Positions 18,591 to 31,044 of a DNA stretch of 64,000 bases are shown piece by piece (within the stretch, counting starts at the first letter, position 1; every line of letters begins with the position of its first letter). The notes under the pieces were generated by a model. It was given only the letters and a program-made list of their open reading frames with translations, did not search any database and was not told where the DNA came from. The stretch spans positions 186,001 through 250,000 of the forward strand of contig NZ_JANKHG010000014.1 in NCBI RefSeq assembly GCF_024623725.1, given 5' to 3'. The translations under genes and the position numbers were made by a program. The stretch is from Limnobacter parvus (lineage in GTDB: Bacteria; Pseudomonadota; Gammaproteobacteria; Burkholderiales; Burkholderiaceae_B).

Positions 18591-19456
18591 TGCAAAACCT
18601 GAACATGGCCATTGCGCGCTTTTGCCTGTGCGCACTCGTGGTGTTGGCCCCTTCGCTATTAAAAGCGGAAGTACCTGTTCCTGAGTTGACCGCGCAAGTG
18701 GTCGACACAACAGGCACTTTAAGTGCCCCACAACAAGCGGAGCTGATTCAGAAGCTGCAAACTTTTGAAGCCGGCAAAGGCAGCCAGATTGCGGTTTTGC
18801 TGGTGCAAACCACCCAACCGGAAACCATTGAGCAATATGCCCTGCGCGTGGCAGAAAGCTGGAAAATTGGCAGAAAAAGTATCGACGATGGTGCAATTTT
18901 GGTGGTGGCGCTTGAAGACCGTGCACTGCGCATTGAGGTGGGCTACGGCCTTGAAGGCGCGTTAACCGACATCACCGCAAATCGCATTATCGAAGAAATT
19001 ATTGTTCCGCAATTTCGCCAAGGCGATTTTGCAGGCGGCGTGGTAGCTGGCGTGGACCAAATGATCAAGGTGATTGAAGGCGAACCACTGCCTGCACCAA
19101 CACCTGCCAAGGCGGGTGGCAATTCCAACCCGATTGAAGAAATGGCACCCCTGTTGTTCATGCTGGCACTTTTCCTGGGTGGCGGCTTGCGCAAGGCGAT
19201 TGGCAAACTGCCGGCGGCACTGGCCACGGGTGGCGTGGTGTTTGCGGTGGCGTGGTTTTTCGCAGGCACGGTGATTATTGCTATTCTGGCTGCGGTTGTT
19301 GCGGCATTCCTGACCCTGTTCGGCAATGCCGGTGGAATGGGTAGGCGTGGCGGGCTGGGTGGCGGCTTTGGTCGAGGTGGCGGCTTCGGTGGGGGCGGTG
19401 GCTTCGGTGGCGGGGGCGGCGGCTTTGGTGGCGGTGGCGCCTCAGGAAGATGGTGA
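18590..19456 (+). CDS. TPM domain (YgcG family) membrane protein with Gly-rich tail
   Basis: 288 residues. Signal peptide (about 1-25), then a periplasmic TPM domain (about 28-155: VDTTGTLSAPQQAELIQKL, QIAVLLVQTT, GYGLEGALTDITANRI, FAGGVVAGVDQMIKVIEG), two hydrophobic helices (about 180-245), and a C-terminal tail almost entirely of Gly with Arg, Phe and Ser. It belongs to the LemA/TPM/TPM operon. TPM proteins have been linked to photosystem repair in plants and to envelope functions in bacteria; here the role is unknown. Confidence 0.9.
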   Translation: MQNLNMAIARFCLCALVVLAPSLLKAEVPVPELTAQVVDTTGTLSAPQQAELIQKLQTFEAGKGSQIAVLLVQTTQPETIEQYALRVAESWKIGRKSIDDGAILVVALEDRALRIEVGYGLEGALTDITANRIIEEIIVPQFRQGDFAGGVVAGVDQMIKVIEGEPLPAPTPAKAGGNSNPIEEMAPLLFMLALFLGGGLRKAIGKLPAALATGGVVFAVAWFFAGTVIIAILAAVVAAFLTLFGNAGGMGRRGGLGGGFGRGGGFGGGGGFGGGGGGFGGGGASGRW

Positions 19457-19466
19457 GGAGCAGGAC

Positions 19467-19967
19467 ATGAACATGAAACGAATCTGGAACCACCTAACCA
19501 CGACTGAACGACATGTGCGCAAAATTTTCACGCCCACGCGCCTTGAGCACATTGCGCACACCATCAAAGCCAGTGAAACCCAACACTCGGGTGAAATACG
19601 CTTCGCTGTGGAAAGCTCGCTCGAGCTTCAACCATTGCTGCAAAACCTCAGCCCGAGGCAACGCGCCGTCGAGGTGTTCAGTGACCTGCATGTGTGGGAC
19701 ACCGAACTGAACAACGGTGTGTTGATATATGTATTGCTGGCCGACCATGCCATTGAAATTGTGGCCGACCGCGGCATTCACGCGAAGGTGGGCACTACCT
19801 ACTGGGAAGATTTGTGCAAGGCCATTCAAGCGTCCTTTGCCCAAGGGCACTTTGAGGAAGGTGCAATGAACTGTATTTCGGCGGTCAGCGACAAGCTGAT
19901 TGAACACTTTCCGCACGACGGGGGTGGCAAGAACGAACTTCCCGACACCCCAGTACTTGTCGGATAA
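19467..19967 (+). CDS. TPM domain protein, cytosolic-type second copy
   Basis: 166 residues. The ATG is chosen because GAGGAG lies six bases upstream and the in-frame extension runs through the Gly-coding tail of the previous gene. There is no signal peptide. The TPM domain is visible: SGEIRFAVESSLELQPLL, RAVEVFSDLHVWDTELNNGV, LIYVLLADHAIEIVADRGIH, and GHFEEGAMNCISAVSDKL near the end. It is the third gene of the lemA operon, which matches the known LemA-YgcG-TPM arrangement. Confidence 0.88.
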   Translation: MNMKRIWNHLTTTERHVRKIFTPTRLEHIAHTIKASETQHSGEIRFAVESSLELQPLLQNLSPRQRAVEVFSDLHVWDTELNNGVLIYVLLADHAIEIVADRGIHAKVGTTYWEDLCKAIQASFAQGHFEEGAMNCISAVSDKLIEHFPHDGGGKNELPDTPVLVG

Positions 19968-19969
19968 AT

Positions 19970-21043
19970 TTACATTGGCTGAATCGGGCAGCTGTTGGCC
20001 ACTTTGTAGCCTTCTGGCAAACTGCACTCGGATGCAGCGCCGTTCACTGAGCAACGCACCTTTTTCAGCAAGCGCAGCGCACAGCCATTGTAAACGCCGT
20101 CGTTGCTTAGGCTGATTCGTGCCTCACGCATCATGGTGGTGTATTCCACTTTGTCTGCATCGCTCATTTTCATCCAGGCTTTGTCGGGAATCTGGCGGTC
20201 AATTTTCTTGACAGCCTCGAGTGCCTTGGGCATTTCCTGTGCAACATAGGCGCGCAACTTCTGACCTGAACCCGGTTGGAATTTTGATTTCCGTAAAATA
20301 ATTTGGTAGGTCACCATGGCCACTGGCAACTGAATAATGCCGCCTTTTTTGCCAATGCCTTTGTAAAGCTCAAGCGGCGAATAGGCAATCGAAGGGGCCA
20401 CAATAATATCGACCGCGCCGTTGTTGAACATAGAACCGTAATTCGACACATCGGCGGCAATCGGCTGTGCACCCACCTGCTCAATCAACTTACGCTGCGA
20501 TTCATCATGTGAAAGCGCGGCCACGCGCTTGCCGGCTGCCTTGGCCAGTGAATTGATTTCACGATCGCGTACAAACACATACGCAGTGCCAAAAGGCAAC
20601 ACACCGCCCACTTCGAAATCGCTTTGCTGCATCACGGACTGTAACTGAGGGCTACCCATTGATTTCAACGCCAACAAAACTGCGTCATAGTTGGGCAAGC
20701 CGCCTACAGCGTCCAGGCTGCCTGTGAAGCTGTTGTACTTGCGGGTTCTAATACCCGTGGCCACCAAACCATCACAGGCACCTATTTCGAAATCCTTGGC
20801 TGCAACCGACTCATTGGTGTACACCACAGGCCTGAAACCATAACCATTCTTTCGACCTTCCAGGGCGTATTCTTGTGCAAGGTTGTAGATAGGGCCTTTT
20901 GCGCCCAACAAATCAAACACGCAAATATTGGGTTCCTGGCCGCTTACAGTTTGCGCCTGTGTGGGCGATAAAATCCCCAACGCCAAAAATGTTGCACCGA
21001 AGATTGCGGCAACACTGGCCTTATTTTTCAAAATTGAATTCAT
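19970..21043 (-). CDS. Putative periplasmic solute-binding protein
   Basis: 357 residues with a signal peptide ending about residue 30 (LSPTQAQ). Two-lobed binding-protein pattern: ICVFDLLGAKGPIYNLAQEY, DGLVATGIRTRKYN, AVGGLPNYDAVLLALKSM and GTAYVFVRDREINSLAKAAG, then ALSHDESQRKLIEQVGAQP and VDIIVAPSIAYSPLEL. Cysteines near the C-terminus (GCALRLL, VRCSVNG, ECSLPEG, NSCPIQ) suggest two disulfides. This resembles the stand-alone putative solute-binding proteins related to TRAP/DUF6091-type families. No permease is adjacent. It is translationally coupled (ATGA overlap) to the SRPBCC gene upstream. Confidence 0.65.
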   Translation of the reverse strand: MNSILKNKASVAAIFGATFLALGILSPTQAQTVSGQEPNICVFDLLGAKGPIYNLAQEYALEGRKNGYGFRPVVYTNESVAAKDFEIGACDGLVATGIRTRKYNSFTGSLDAVGGLPNYDAVLLALKSMGSPQLQSVMQQSDFEVGGVLPFGTAYVFVRDREINSLAKAAGKRVAALSHDESQRKLIEQVGAQPIAADVSNYGSMFNNGAVDIIVAPSIAYSPLELYKGIGKKGGIIQLPVAMVTYQIILRKSKFQPGSGQKLRAYVAQEMPKALEAVKKIDRQIPDKAWMKMSDADKVEYTTMMREARISLSNDGVYNGCALRLLKKVRCSVNGAASECSLPEGYKVANSCPIQPM

Positions 21044-21543
21044 GACTTTTTTCCTGTTTGCATAGCGCGCAGGGTAATGATCTGGGTCAGGTTCACCAAG
21101 GTTTTGGTCATCATTCTGTGCCAGATCAAATCCACCACCAGCGCTTTAAATACGATTCGCTTGGGCGTGTGGCCCAAGCCGGTTTTTAAATAAAACAGAT
21201 AACGCCAGGTCACTAGGGTGCCGTCGCCATCCTTCTCAAATTCAAACGAACCTTTGGCATGGTCAAGCCAATTCAACAAAGGCTGGCTAAAACCGGTTCC
21301 CTTGTAAACAAACTGCCTGTTGGGGACAAAAGCCAAAACTTCTTCATCAATAATTGCGCCACCCTTGAACGTGATTCGCTGTATATCGCCCACTTCATTG
21401 AACGATTTGCCCTGAATCATTTCTATGTTTGTGATGGGTGCGATTACTGCATCGCTGTGAATGTATTCATTCGCCTTCAAGCGGGTGTACAGGGCAAAAC
21501 AATCAGCCAAGCGCACAGGTATGCGGCATGAATGCTGGATCAT
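21040..21543 (-). CDS. SRPBCC (START-like) fold protein
   Basis: About 167 residues from the ATG at 21543; a GTG at 21561 with AGAGG eight bases upstream is an equally good start. The pattern fits a polyketide-cyclase/START-like lipid or small-ligand binding fold: PVRLADCFALYTRL, a run of strands (ITFKGGAIIDEEVLAFVPNR, FVYKGTGFS, FEFEKDGDGTLVTWRYLFYL) and a long C-terminal helix. Paired by overlap with a periplasmic binding protein, which is unusual. The ligand is unknown. Confidence 0.65.
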   Translation of the reverse strand: MIQHSCRIPVRLADCFALYTRLKANEYIHSDAVIAPITNIEMIQGKSFNEVGDIQRITFKGGAIIDEEVLAFVPNRQFVYKGTGFSQPLLNWLDHAKGSFEFEKDGDGTLVTWRYLFYLKTGLGHTPKRIVFKALVVDLIWHRMMTKTLVNLTQIITLRAMQTGKKS

Positions 21544-21594
21544 CAAAGGTGCTTGGTTCACAATAGGGCCTCTTTTGCTTGCTGGGTATTGCAC

Positions 21595-22065
21595 ATGTTT
21601 ACTCGTTTTTTTCCGATTCTGACCAAACTCAAAGCACTTAAAACCCATGGCCGCATGCTCTGGCATGCGTTTCGCCATGCCGACACGCCCAAATGGATCA
21701 AGGGGTTCATGCTGGCTGTGGTGCTTTACCTGTTCAGCCCGATCGACCTGATCCCCGACTTTCTGGTGCTGTTTGGCATCACCGATGACTTGGTGGTCAT
21801 TTCAGCTGCAATGTGGTTTTTAGGCAAAGTGGTACCAGACAAGGTCAAAAACAGCCTGCCCATGGACGACGCTGAAACCACAAAACCTGCAACGTCTGCA
21901 AAACATGCCGAAACACAAGTTAAATCCGTTAAACCTGCTGGCCCCGTAAAAACAAGCCCGCTCAAGCCTTTTGGCCTGGTACTGCTGGTAGGTTTGTTGA
22001 TCGCCGCATTGGCCAGCCACCCTTGGGTACAGGCCCAATTTTCCAGCATTGGAGCATTTTTTTAA
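21595..22065 (+). CDS. DUF1232 (YkvA-like) membrane protein
   Basis: 156 residues. The DUF1232 core is clear: PKWIKGFMLAVVLYLFSPID then LIPDFLVLFGITDDLVVISAAM, a hydrophobic hairpin with the family SPIDLIPD motif. A Lys/Pro/Ala-rich linker follows, and a second hydrophobic helix lies at the C-terminus (FGLVLLVGLLIAALASHP). Function of the family is unknown. It is divergent from the SRPBCC gene and ends just before a bidirectional terminator. Confidence 0.85.
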   Translation: MFTRFFPILTKLKALKTHGRMLWHAFRHADTPKWIKGFMLAVVLYLFSPIDLIPDFLVLFGITDDLVVISAAMWFLGKVVPDKVKNSLPMDDAETTKPATSAKHAETQVKSVKPAGPVKTSPLKPFGLVLLVGLLIAALASHPWVQAQFSSIGAFF

Positions 22066-22096
22066 GTGTGGTAGTAAAAGGTTTACTCTAGAAAAC

Positions 22097-22126
22097 AAAA
22101 AGCCCGGTGATTTCTCACCGGGCTTT
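22097..22126. terminator. Bidirectional intrinsic terminator
   Basis: AAAAGCCCGGTGA and TCACCGGGCTTTT form a perfect stem around TTTC, with A and T runs at opposite ends. It can therefore serve both the DUF1232 gene and the convergent symporter gene. Confidence 0.93.
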
Positions 22127-22182
22127 TAAACTTCCTGCGCCCTGCCTTTCAGTGAAGGCAGTGGTTATTGTTAATTAGTCAA

Positions 22183-23985
22183 TCAGTGACCGGTCGCCAT
22201 GCCCGAACCACGTGGGGTACGAACATTTTCAACCAAGTGCTGAATATGCTCTGGAGGTGGTGCCGTAACCTTGCTCACCAAGTAGGCGATGGCAAAGTTA
22301 CAGATCGCGCCCACGGTACCGAAGGCTTCAGGCGTGATGCCGAAGAAACCGTTGGTGCCACCCACAAGTTCAACATACTCAGTGCCCTTGATGAACAAGA
22401 TGCCTTTGTGTGCAAACACGTAAAACAGCGTTACGACCAAACCAGTCAACATACCCACGATGGCGCCTGTGGAGTTCATGGTCTTGGAGAAAATACCCAT
22501 CATGATCACTGGGAACAATGATGATGCTGCAATACCGAAGGCCAAGGCCACAGTACCGGCCGCGAAGCCTGGCGGGTTCAAGCCCAAATAACCGGCCAGA
22601 ACAATCGCGCCAGCCATGGAAATCTTGCCGGCCAGTAATTCGTTCTTTTCAGAAATATTGGGGTTAAATACACCCTTGATCAAGTCGTGTGACACCGCAG
22701 ACGAAATCGCCAGCAACAAACCCGCCGCAGTCGACAGCGCAGCAGCCAAGCCACCCGCAGCCACCAAGGCAATTACCCAGTTGGGCAACAACGCAATTTC
22801 AGGGTTGGCCAGCACCATAATGTCGGCGTTCACTGTCATCTCGCTGCCTTTCCAGCCAGCGGCTTCAGCCTTGGCCAGGAATGCCTCGTCTTTGGACTTG
22901 TCGTTGTAATACTGAATGCGACCGTCGCCGTTCTTGTCTTCAAAAGTCAGCAAGCCCGTGGTTTCCCAACGACCCATCCAAGCTGGTTTCTGTTCGTTTG
23001 GAAGTTGCGCTTCAGGTGCAAACAAATCACCACCGGTGACCACGTTGGTGTTCACTGTGGCGTGCAGGTTGTAACGGGCCATTGCGCCAACAGCAGGTGC
23101 TGTGGTGTACAGAATCGCAATAAACACCAATGCCCAACCGGCTGACGAACGCGCGTCTTTCACAGTAGGCACTGTGAAGAAGCGGATGATCACGTGGGGC
23201 AGACCCGCTGTACCAATCATCAAACTGATGGTGTAGAAGAAAGTGTTCAGATAGCTACCCGCCGGTGTGGTGGTGTAAGTGCTGAAACCTAGATCTGTCA
23301 CCACTTTGTCCAAGGTGGCCAGCATGGGTTGGCCATTGGCCAGCATGTCGGAACCCAGACCCAATTGCGGCAGAGGGTTGCCTGTCAGGTTCAAGGAAAT
23401 AAAGATTGCGGGGATGGTGTAAGCGAAAATCAGCACAACATACTGTGCAATTTGCGTGTAAGTAATGCCCTTCATGCCACCGAATACAGCGTACATGAAC
23501 ACAATACCCATGCCGACATAAATACCCACTTCAGCAGACACACCCAGGAATCGGGAGAATGCCACACCCACGCCTGTCATCTGGCCGATTACATAGGTAA
23601 TGGAAGCGACCAACAAACAGATCACAGCGACTGTACGTGCTGTGTTGGAGTAGTAACGATCACCAATGAATTGGGGTACCGTGAACTTGCCGAACTTGCG
23701 CAGGTAAGGTGCCAGCAACATCGCCAACAACACATAACCGCCTGTCCAGCCCATCAGGAATACGGAACCGCCGTAACCCATGTTGGCAATCAAACCCGCC
23801 ATGGAAATGAATGAAGCGGCAGACATCCAGTCAGCCGCAGTCGCCATGCCGTTGGCCACCGGGTGAACACCACCGCCAGCCACATAAAATTCACCCGTGC
23901 TGCCAGCACGGGCCCAGAACGCGATACCGAGGTACAGCGCAAAACTCAAACCCACGATAACGTAGGTGATTGTTTGCAAATCCAT
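22183..23985 (-). CDS. Sodium:solute symporter (VC_2705 subfamily, acetate/propionate type)
   Basis: 600 residues, many transmembrane helices of the SSS family. Matches ActP-like carboxylate transporters: GEFYVAGGGVHPVANGMATA, ADWMSAASFISMAGLIA, GYVLLAMLLAPYLRKFGKFT and VPQFIGDRYYS, and GGLAAALSTAAGLLLAISSAV. An extra hydrophilic loop of about 90 residues (about 310-400, with an EDKNGDGRIQYY calcium-binding-like stretch) is typical of the VC_2705 subgroup. It is cotranscribed with the DUF4212 gene 12 bases upstream, the standard partner. Substrate is inferred from family. Confidence 0.9.
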   Translation of the reverse strand: MDLQTITYVIVGLSFALYLGIAFWARAGSTGEFYVAGGGVHPVANGMATAADWMSAASFISMAGLIANMGYGGSVFLMGWTGGYVLLAMLLAPYLRKFGKFTVPQFIGDRYYSNTARTVAVICLLVASITYVIGQMTGVGVAFSRFLGVSAEVGIYVGMGIVFMYAVFGGMKGITYTQIAQYVVLIFAYTIPAIFISLNLTGNPLPQLGLGSDMLANGQPMLATLDKVVTDLGFSTYTTTPAGSYLNTFFYTISLMIGTAGLPHVIIRFFTVPTVKDARSSAGWALVFIAILYTTAPAVGAMARYNLHATVNTNVVTGGDLFAPEAQLPNEQKPAWMGRWETTGLLTFEDKNGDGRIQYYNDKSKDEAFLAKAEAAGWKGSEMTVNADIMVLANPEIALLPNWVIALVAAGGLAAALSTAAGLLLAISSAVSHDLIKGVFNPNISEKNELLAGKISMAGAIVLAGYLGLNPPGFAAGTVALAFGIAASSLFPVIMMGIFSKTMNSTGAIVGMLTGLVVTLFYVFAHKGILFIKGTEYVELVGGTNGFFGITPEAFGTVGAICNFAIAYLVSKVTAPPPEHIQHLVENVRTPRGSGMATGH

Positions 23986-23997
23986 TTAATGGTCTCC

Positions 23998-24258
23998 TTA
24001 CTGTTCGTCGACGTCGTGTTCGCGATCAATCTCGCCCATTTTCTTTGCGTAATAGAAAATGAGAACAATGAAAGCGTAAATAGAACCTTGTTGGGCAAAC
24101 CAAAAGCCCAGTGGATAACCACCGACGCTGAATTGATTGAGTTGCTCAACAAACAGAATGCCAGCGCCGTAAGACACCAAAAACCACACGATCATGATCT
24201 TGGTCAACAGGCCGATCGTCGCTTTCCAGTAGGCATCACCGCCCTTTGGGTTGCTCAT
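23998..24258 (-). CDS. DUF4212 small symporter-associated membrane protein
   Basis: 86 residues with two hydrophobic helices (IMIVWFLVSYGAGILFVEQL and YAFIVLIFYYAKKM). The pattern WxATIGLLTKIM, then FSVGGYPLGFWFAQQGSIYA, is that of DUF4212 proteins, which are nearly always encoded directly before VC_2705-type sodium:solute symporters and are thought to be a small subunit. The charged tail ends REHDVDEQ. Confidence 0.92.
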   Translation of the reverse strand: MSNPKGGDAYWKATIGLLTKIMIVWFLVSYGAGILFVEQLNQFSVGGYPLGFWFAQQGSIYAFIVLIFYYAKKMGEIDREHDVDEQ

Positions 24259-24545
24259 CGCTTGTCTCCTTTTTTAAGGTTGTTGTTACCCCAATTCCCG
24301 GAATACAGGGTCACATCCCTCCGGGCTTAGGCTTGCGAACGAGTATCAAAGCGAAAACTTACGCCAAACTGAAAGACAAGCAGATACATTCCCCACCCCT
24401 CCCCCCTAAAAAGGGATTCCCAAAACGTCCAATTGCTACAATTGCCCAGCTTTTCCCCCCTTAATTGGGTGATCGTAGTTTTTGATCAAAGACAAAATAA
24501 AAGTCATATAGAGAGTGCCAACCCTTATCCAATTGAAGGCAAGCC

Positions 24546-27370
24546 ATGACTTTGAATACCGAACAACTCGCAAGCAACCCGAGCCATCGTGCCCATTTAT
24601 TCGACGCGCTCACCGCGAGCCAGGCTTGTATCGAATTTGATCTGAATGGTCAGGTTCTGTACGCCAACCCAAACTTTCTGCAAGTATTCGGGTATTCCGA
24701 AGTTGATGTACTTGGCAAACACCACAGCATGTTTTGCACGCCCGACACCGTGGAATCAGACGAATACGAATTGTTCTGGAACAAACTTCGGACTGGCGAG
24801 TTTCAAGACGGCGAATTTCTGCGGCTCGACTCGCAGGGTCAAGAGGTGTATATCCGAGCCAGTTATAACCCGGTTAGAAATGACAACGGCGATTTGATAT
24901 CTGTCATCAAAATTGCAAGCAACATTACGCAGGCGAAAAGCAAATCGCTGGTGAATGAAGGCAAAGTGGCCGCAATTGACAAAACTCAAGCTGTAATTGA
25001 ATTTGACACATCGGGTCGAATACTGAATGCGAACGACAACTTCTTGAACACCATGGGCTACCGGCTGCAAGAAATTGTGGGCCAGCACCATCGCCAGTTT
25101 TGCGAAAAGAACCACGCGGAATCTGAAGACTATAAGCACTTCTGGGCAGCGCTGGCCCAGGGTGAATTTAAATCAGGCGAGTTCATGCGCATAAACAAAC
25201 AGGGGCGCCCGGTGTGGCTGCAAGCCACTTACACACCGATCATTGGTGTAAATGGCAAGCCAGTGAAAGTGGTTAAATTTGCCAGTGACATTACAGCGGC
25301 AAAAACAAAAGCAATTGAAGACGACGGCAAAGTAAGCGCCATGAACCGGTCACAAGGAATTATCGAGTTTGATTTGGGCGGCCATATTTTGCATGCCAAT
25401 GACAATTTTTTGAATTTGACCGGTTACGCACTAAACGATGTTGTGGGCCAACACCACAGCATGTTCGTGGACAAAGAAGAGGCCAGCAGCGGCGCATACC
25501 GTACCTTCTGGCGCAAATTGGGCCAAGGTGAATTCGATTCTGGCGAATACCTGCGTGTGGGCAATCATGGCAAGCGCATTTGGATTCAAGCCAGTTATAA
25601 CCCAATTCTTGATCTTGAAGGCAACCCAATCAAGGTCATCAAGTTCTGCAGCGACATTACCCAATCGAAGCTTCATGCCATTGAAACCCAGGCGCGCATG
25701 GATTCCGTTTCAAGCACCAGTTGCATTGTTGAATTCAATGCCGAAGGCAAGATTTTGAACAGCAATGAGCTGATGCAGAAAGCACTGGGCTACAGTGCAA
25801 CAGACCTTGCAGACAAATCAGAATCTTTTCTAATGTTTGATGAAGAGCGCAATGACAGCAGCCATTTCAAAACCTGGAACGACCTGCGCGACGGCAAGAA
25901 CCTGGCTGGTGAATTCCGATACAAAGGCGTTGGCGGTAAAGAAGTGTGGCTTTCAGGCACACGTAGCCCTGTGATCGGGCTTGAGGGCCAGTTGATCAAA
26001 GTGGTGCTGATGTTACAAGACATCACGGAATCGAAACTTTCTCGTCTGGATTCTGAAGGCAAGCTGGGTGCAATTGATCGATCACAGGCAGTGATTGAAT
26101 TCGACATGCAAGGCAAGGTGCTTTCGGCCAACAATAACTTTTTGAATCTGATGGAATATTCCGCGGAAGAAATCATTGGCCGTCACCACCGCATGTTTGT
26201 TGACCAGGCCTATGCAGCCACACCGCAATACCAGGCGTTCTGGGAAAGCCTAGGCCGCGGGCAGTTTGAGTCGGGTGAATACAAGCGCGTGGCCAAGGGC
26301 AATCCTGAGGTCTGGATTCAAGCCACCTACAATCCGATTTATGACCCGCGTGGAAACCTGGTGAAGGTGGTGAAGTTCGCAAGTGACGTCACCGAAAGCA
26401 AACTGAAAAATTCTGAATTCGAAGCGAAAGTAGAGGCCATCAACCTGGGGCAGGCCGTGATCGAATTTGATCTGGATGGCCATGTGCTGAAAGCCAACCG
26501 CAACTTCTTGAACGCAATGGGATACACCTCGCGCGAAATTCAAGGCCAACACCACAGTATTTTCTGTTCACTGGAATACACACAAAGTGAAGAGTACCGC
26601 GACTTCTGGCTGAAACTGAATGAAGGCAAATTCGTGAGTGGTCGTTTTCACCGCGTGGGCAAATTCAACCGCGATGTCTGGATTCAGGCCACCTACAACC
26701 CGATCATGGACTTGAACGGCAATGTGACCAAAGTGGTGAAATATGCCTACGACGTAACGAAGGAAGTGATGCTGGAACAAGGCATCACCAAGAAGTCGAC
26801 TGAAATGCGTGATCGTGTTTCAAAATTGGTCGAAAGCATTACTACCATTGCAGGCAACTCGAATACAGCAACCCAGTTGGCGCAAAAAGGACTGGATGCA
26901 GCCAATTTGGGCAGCCGGGAATTAAAGCGATCCATCGCGGCCATCCACGCCATTCAGAATAGCTCCAGCAAGGTGTCGGAGATTGTTCGTGTAATCGGCG
27001 ACATTGCGAACCAAACCAATCTGCTGGCATTCAATGCGGCCATTGAGGCGGCGCGCGCCGGGCAACACGGCGTGGGTTTCTCGGTGGTGGCAGCCGAAGT
27101 ACGCAAGCTGGCTGAAAGCAGTTCAAGTGCTGCGCGTGAAATTTCTACGTTGATTGAAGAATCAGTGGCACAGGTTGAAGAAGGGGTTGAGGTTAGCCAG
27201 AACGCAGCACACAGCTTTGAAGGAATTTTAAGCAGCGTGACTGAAACCGGCGAAAGCGTGAAACAAATTACACATTCAGCCGAGCAGCAACGCGATCTGG
27301 CCATTGCGGTGAACCGTTTGATTGAAGAACTTACAGGCGGATTGACCAAGCACACAGGCAATCAAACCGC

Positions 27371-27374
<4 letters not shown>
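24546..27374 (+). CDS. Soluble methyl-accepting chemotaxis transducer with six tandem PAS domains
   Basis: 942 residues, no transmembrane segment. Six PAS units of about 122 residues occupy roughly 16-740, five of them close copies (IEFD, G.(I/V)L.AN.NFL, then GQHH.MF). The fourth is divergent (SESFLMFDEERND instead of the HH motif). Each ends (A/C)SDIT..K or similar. A short signalling domain follows (about 745-935) with the MCP hairpin tip IGDIANQTNLLAFNAAIEAA and RAGQHGVGFSVVAAEVRKLA. Likely a cytosolic redox, oxygen or metabolite sensor acting on CheA. It overlaps the triple-CheW gene by 4 bases (ATGA). Confidence 0.93.
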
Positions 27375-30086
<2,712 letters not shown>

Positions 30087-30196
30087 TTAAATCATTTCAA
30101 GCACATGGGCCTGAAAACCACGATTTGAACCTCAATTCCAGCAATTCAATCACTTGTTTGGCACAATGAGGCCATTCGATACAAAAGAAGTACCCC

Positions 30197-30721
30197 ATGC
30201 AATCACCTGCCAAACCCGAATTCATTCGCGCCGAGAAACGCGAAGGCGACGCCGAGCTAGACGCGCATCTGTTTCGGCAAGCACTGGCCCAGTTCGCAAC
30301 GGGCATCACCATCATCACCACCAAAAATGCCGATGGCAAGTATGTGGGTGTGACCGCCAATTCATTCAACTCGGTTTCATTGCACCCACCCTTGGTACTG
30401 TGGAGCCTGTCCAAAAAAGCCAGCAGCCACGATGCATTCGCAGCGGCCACGCACTACGGTGTCAGTGTGCTTTCTGCTGACCAGGAAGAACTTTCGCACC
30501 ACTTTTCGACATTCAAGGGCGACCGGTTTGCAGGCCTTGAGGTGATTGAAGGCTTGGGCGGCGCGCCGCTGATTCCAGACGCCCTGGCGCATTTTGAATG
30601 CAAAGTGCGCAATCGCCATGATGAAGGCGACCATTTCATTATGGTGGGCGAGGTGTTGCGCTGCGATTTTCGGGAAGGCGAGGCGCTGGTGTATCGGTCG
30701 AGGAAGTACTTCCGGAACTGA
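30197..30721 (+). CDS. Flavin reductase family protein (FMN-binding)
   Basis: 174 residues. Flavin reductase-like split barrel: FRQALAQFATGITIITTKNA, VGVTANSFNSVSLHPPLVLW and ASSHDAFAAATHYGVSVLSA, ending with DHFIMVGEVLRCDFREGEALVY. These enzymes bind FMN and either reduce free flavin for a partner monooxygenase or act as oxidoreductases. No monooxygenase is adjacent, so the partner is unknown. It is followed by a 600-base gene-free gap with structured repeats. Confidence 0.9.
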   Translation: MQSPAKPEFIRAEKREGDAELDAHLFRQALAQFATGITIITTKNADGKYVGVTANSFNSVSLHPPLVLWSLSKKASSHDAFAAATHYGVSVLSADQEELSHHFSTFKGDRFAGLEVIEGLGGAPLIPDALAHFECKVRNRHDEGDHFIMVGEVLRCDFREGEALVYRSRKYFRN

Positions 30722-30738
30722 GCGACGGTTGAGTGAGC

Positions 30739-30780
30739 AATCGGCGTGAGTTACACACCCAATCGGCGCGAGTCCCAATC
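30739..30780 (+). repeat. 22-bp-period direct repeat of the element B left arm
   Basis: AATCGGCGTGAGTTACACACCC (30739-30760) is followed immediately by AATCGGCGCGAGTCCCAATC (30761-30780). The second unit is the outer left arm of element B. Confidence 0.65.
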
Positions 30781-30948
30781 TTTCGCCTGAAAACCTGTAG
30801 ATCCCTTTTTGAAATTCACACTGACTCAATCCGCTCGACAAAACTGAAGGTCGATCGGATTGTCAGCCTACGGCTGAACGTAGCGTGTGAATTCAAACGG
30901 GCAGGTTTTCTTGAAGGCAAAACGATTGGGACATCGCTACCGATTGGG
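30758..30948 (+). repeat. Element B: large branched palindrome, same architecture as element A
   Basis: Nested pairings: 30758-30780 with 30924-30948 (CCCAATCGGCG..AGTCCCAATC / GATTGGGAC..CGATTGGG); 30785-30797 with 30902-30918 (GCCTGAAAACCTG / CAGGTTTTCTTGAAGGC); P1 30808-30821 with 30885-30897. P2 is ATCCG..CGAC (30829-30839) with GTCG..CGGAT (30850-30860). P3 is TCAGCC-TAC-GGCTGA (30863-30877). Relative to element A, P2 and P3 change on both strands so that pairing is kept. The unpaired segment AAACGGGCAGG after P1 is conserved. Confidence 0.8.
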
Positions 30949-30989
30949 CTTGAATTGGGACATCGCTACCGATTGGGCTTGAATTGGGC
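30925..30989 (+). repeat. 29-bp tandem repeat (2.2 copies) of the element B right arm
   Basis: A 29-base unit beginning ATTGGGACATCGCTACCGAT and ending TGGGCTTGA occurs twice without change (30925-30953 and 30954-30982), with a partial third copy ATTGGGC. Each unit can pair with the element B left arm. Confidence 0.9.
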
Positions 30990-31044
30990 CAGCAACCAGG
31001 CCGGTGGTTCATCACGCATGCGCGATTGACCACTGTGGTAAAGA

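Noticed and set aside
30925-30989. CRISPR array
   Set aside because: The 29-bp units are directly adjacent with no spacers and only 2.2 copies; there are no cas genes.
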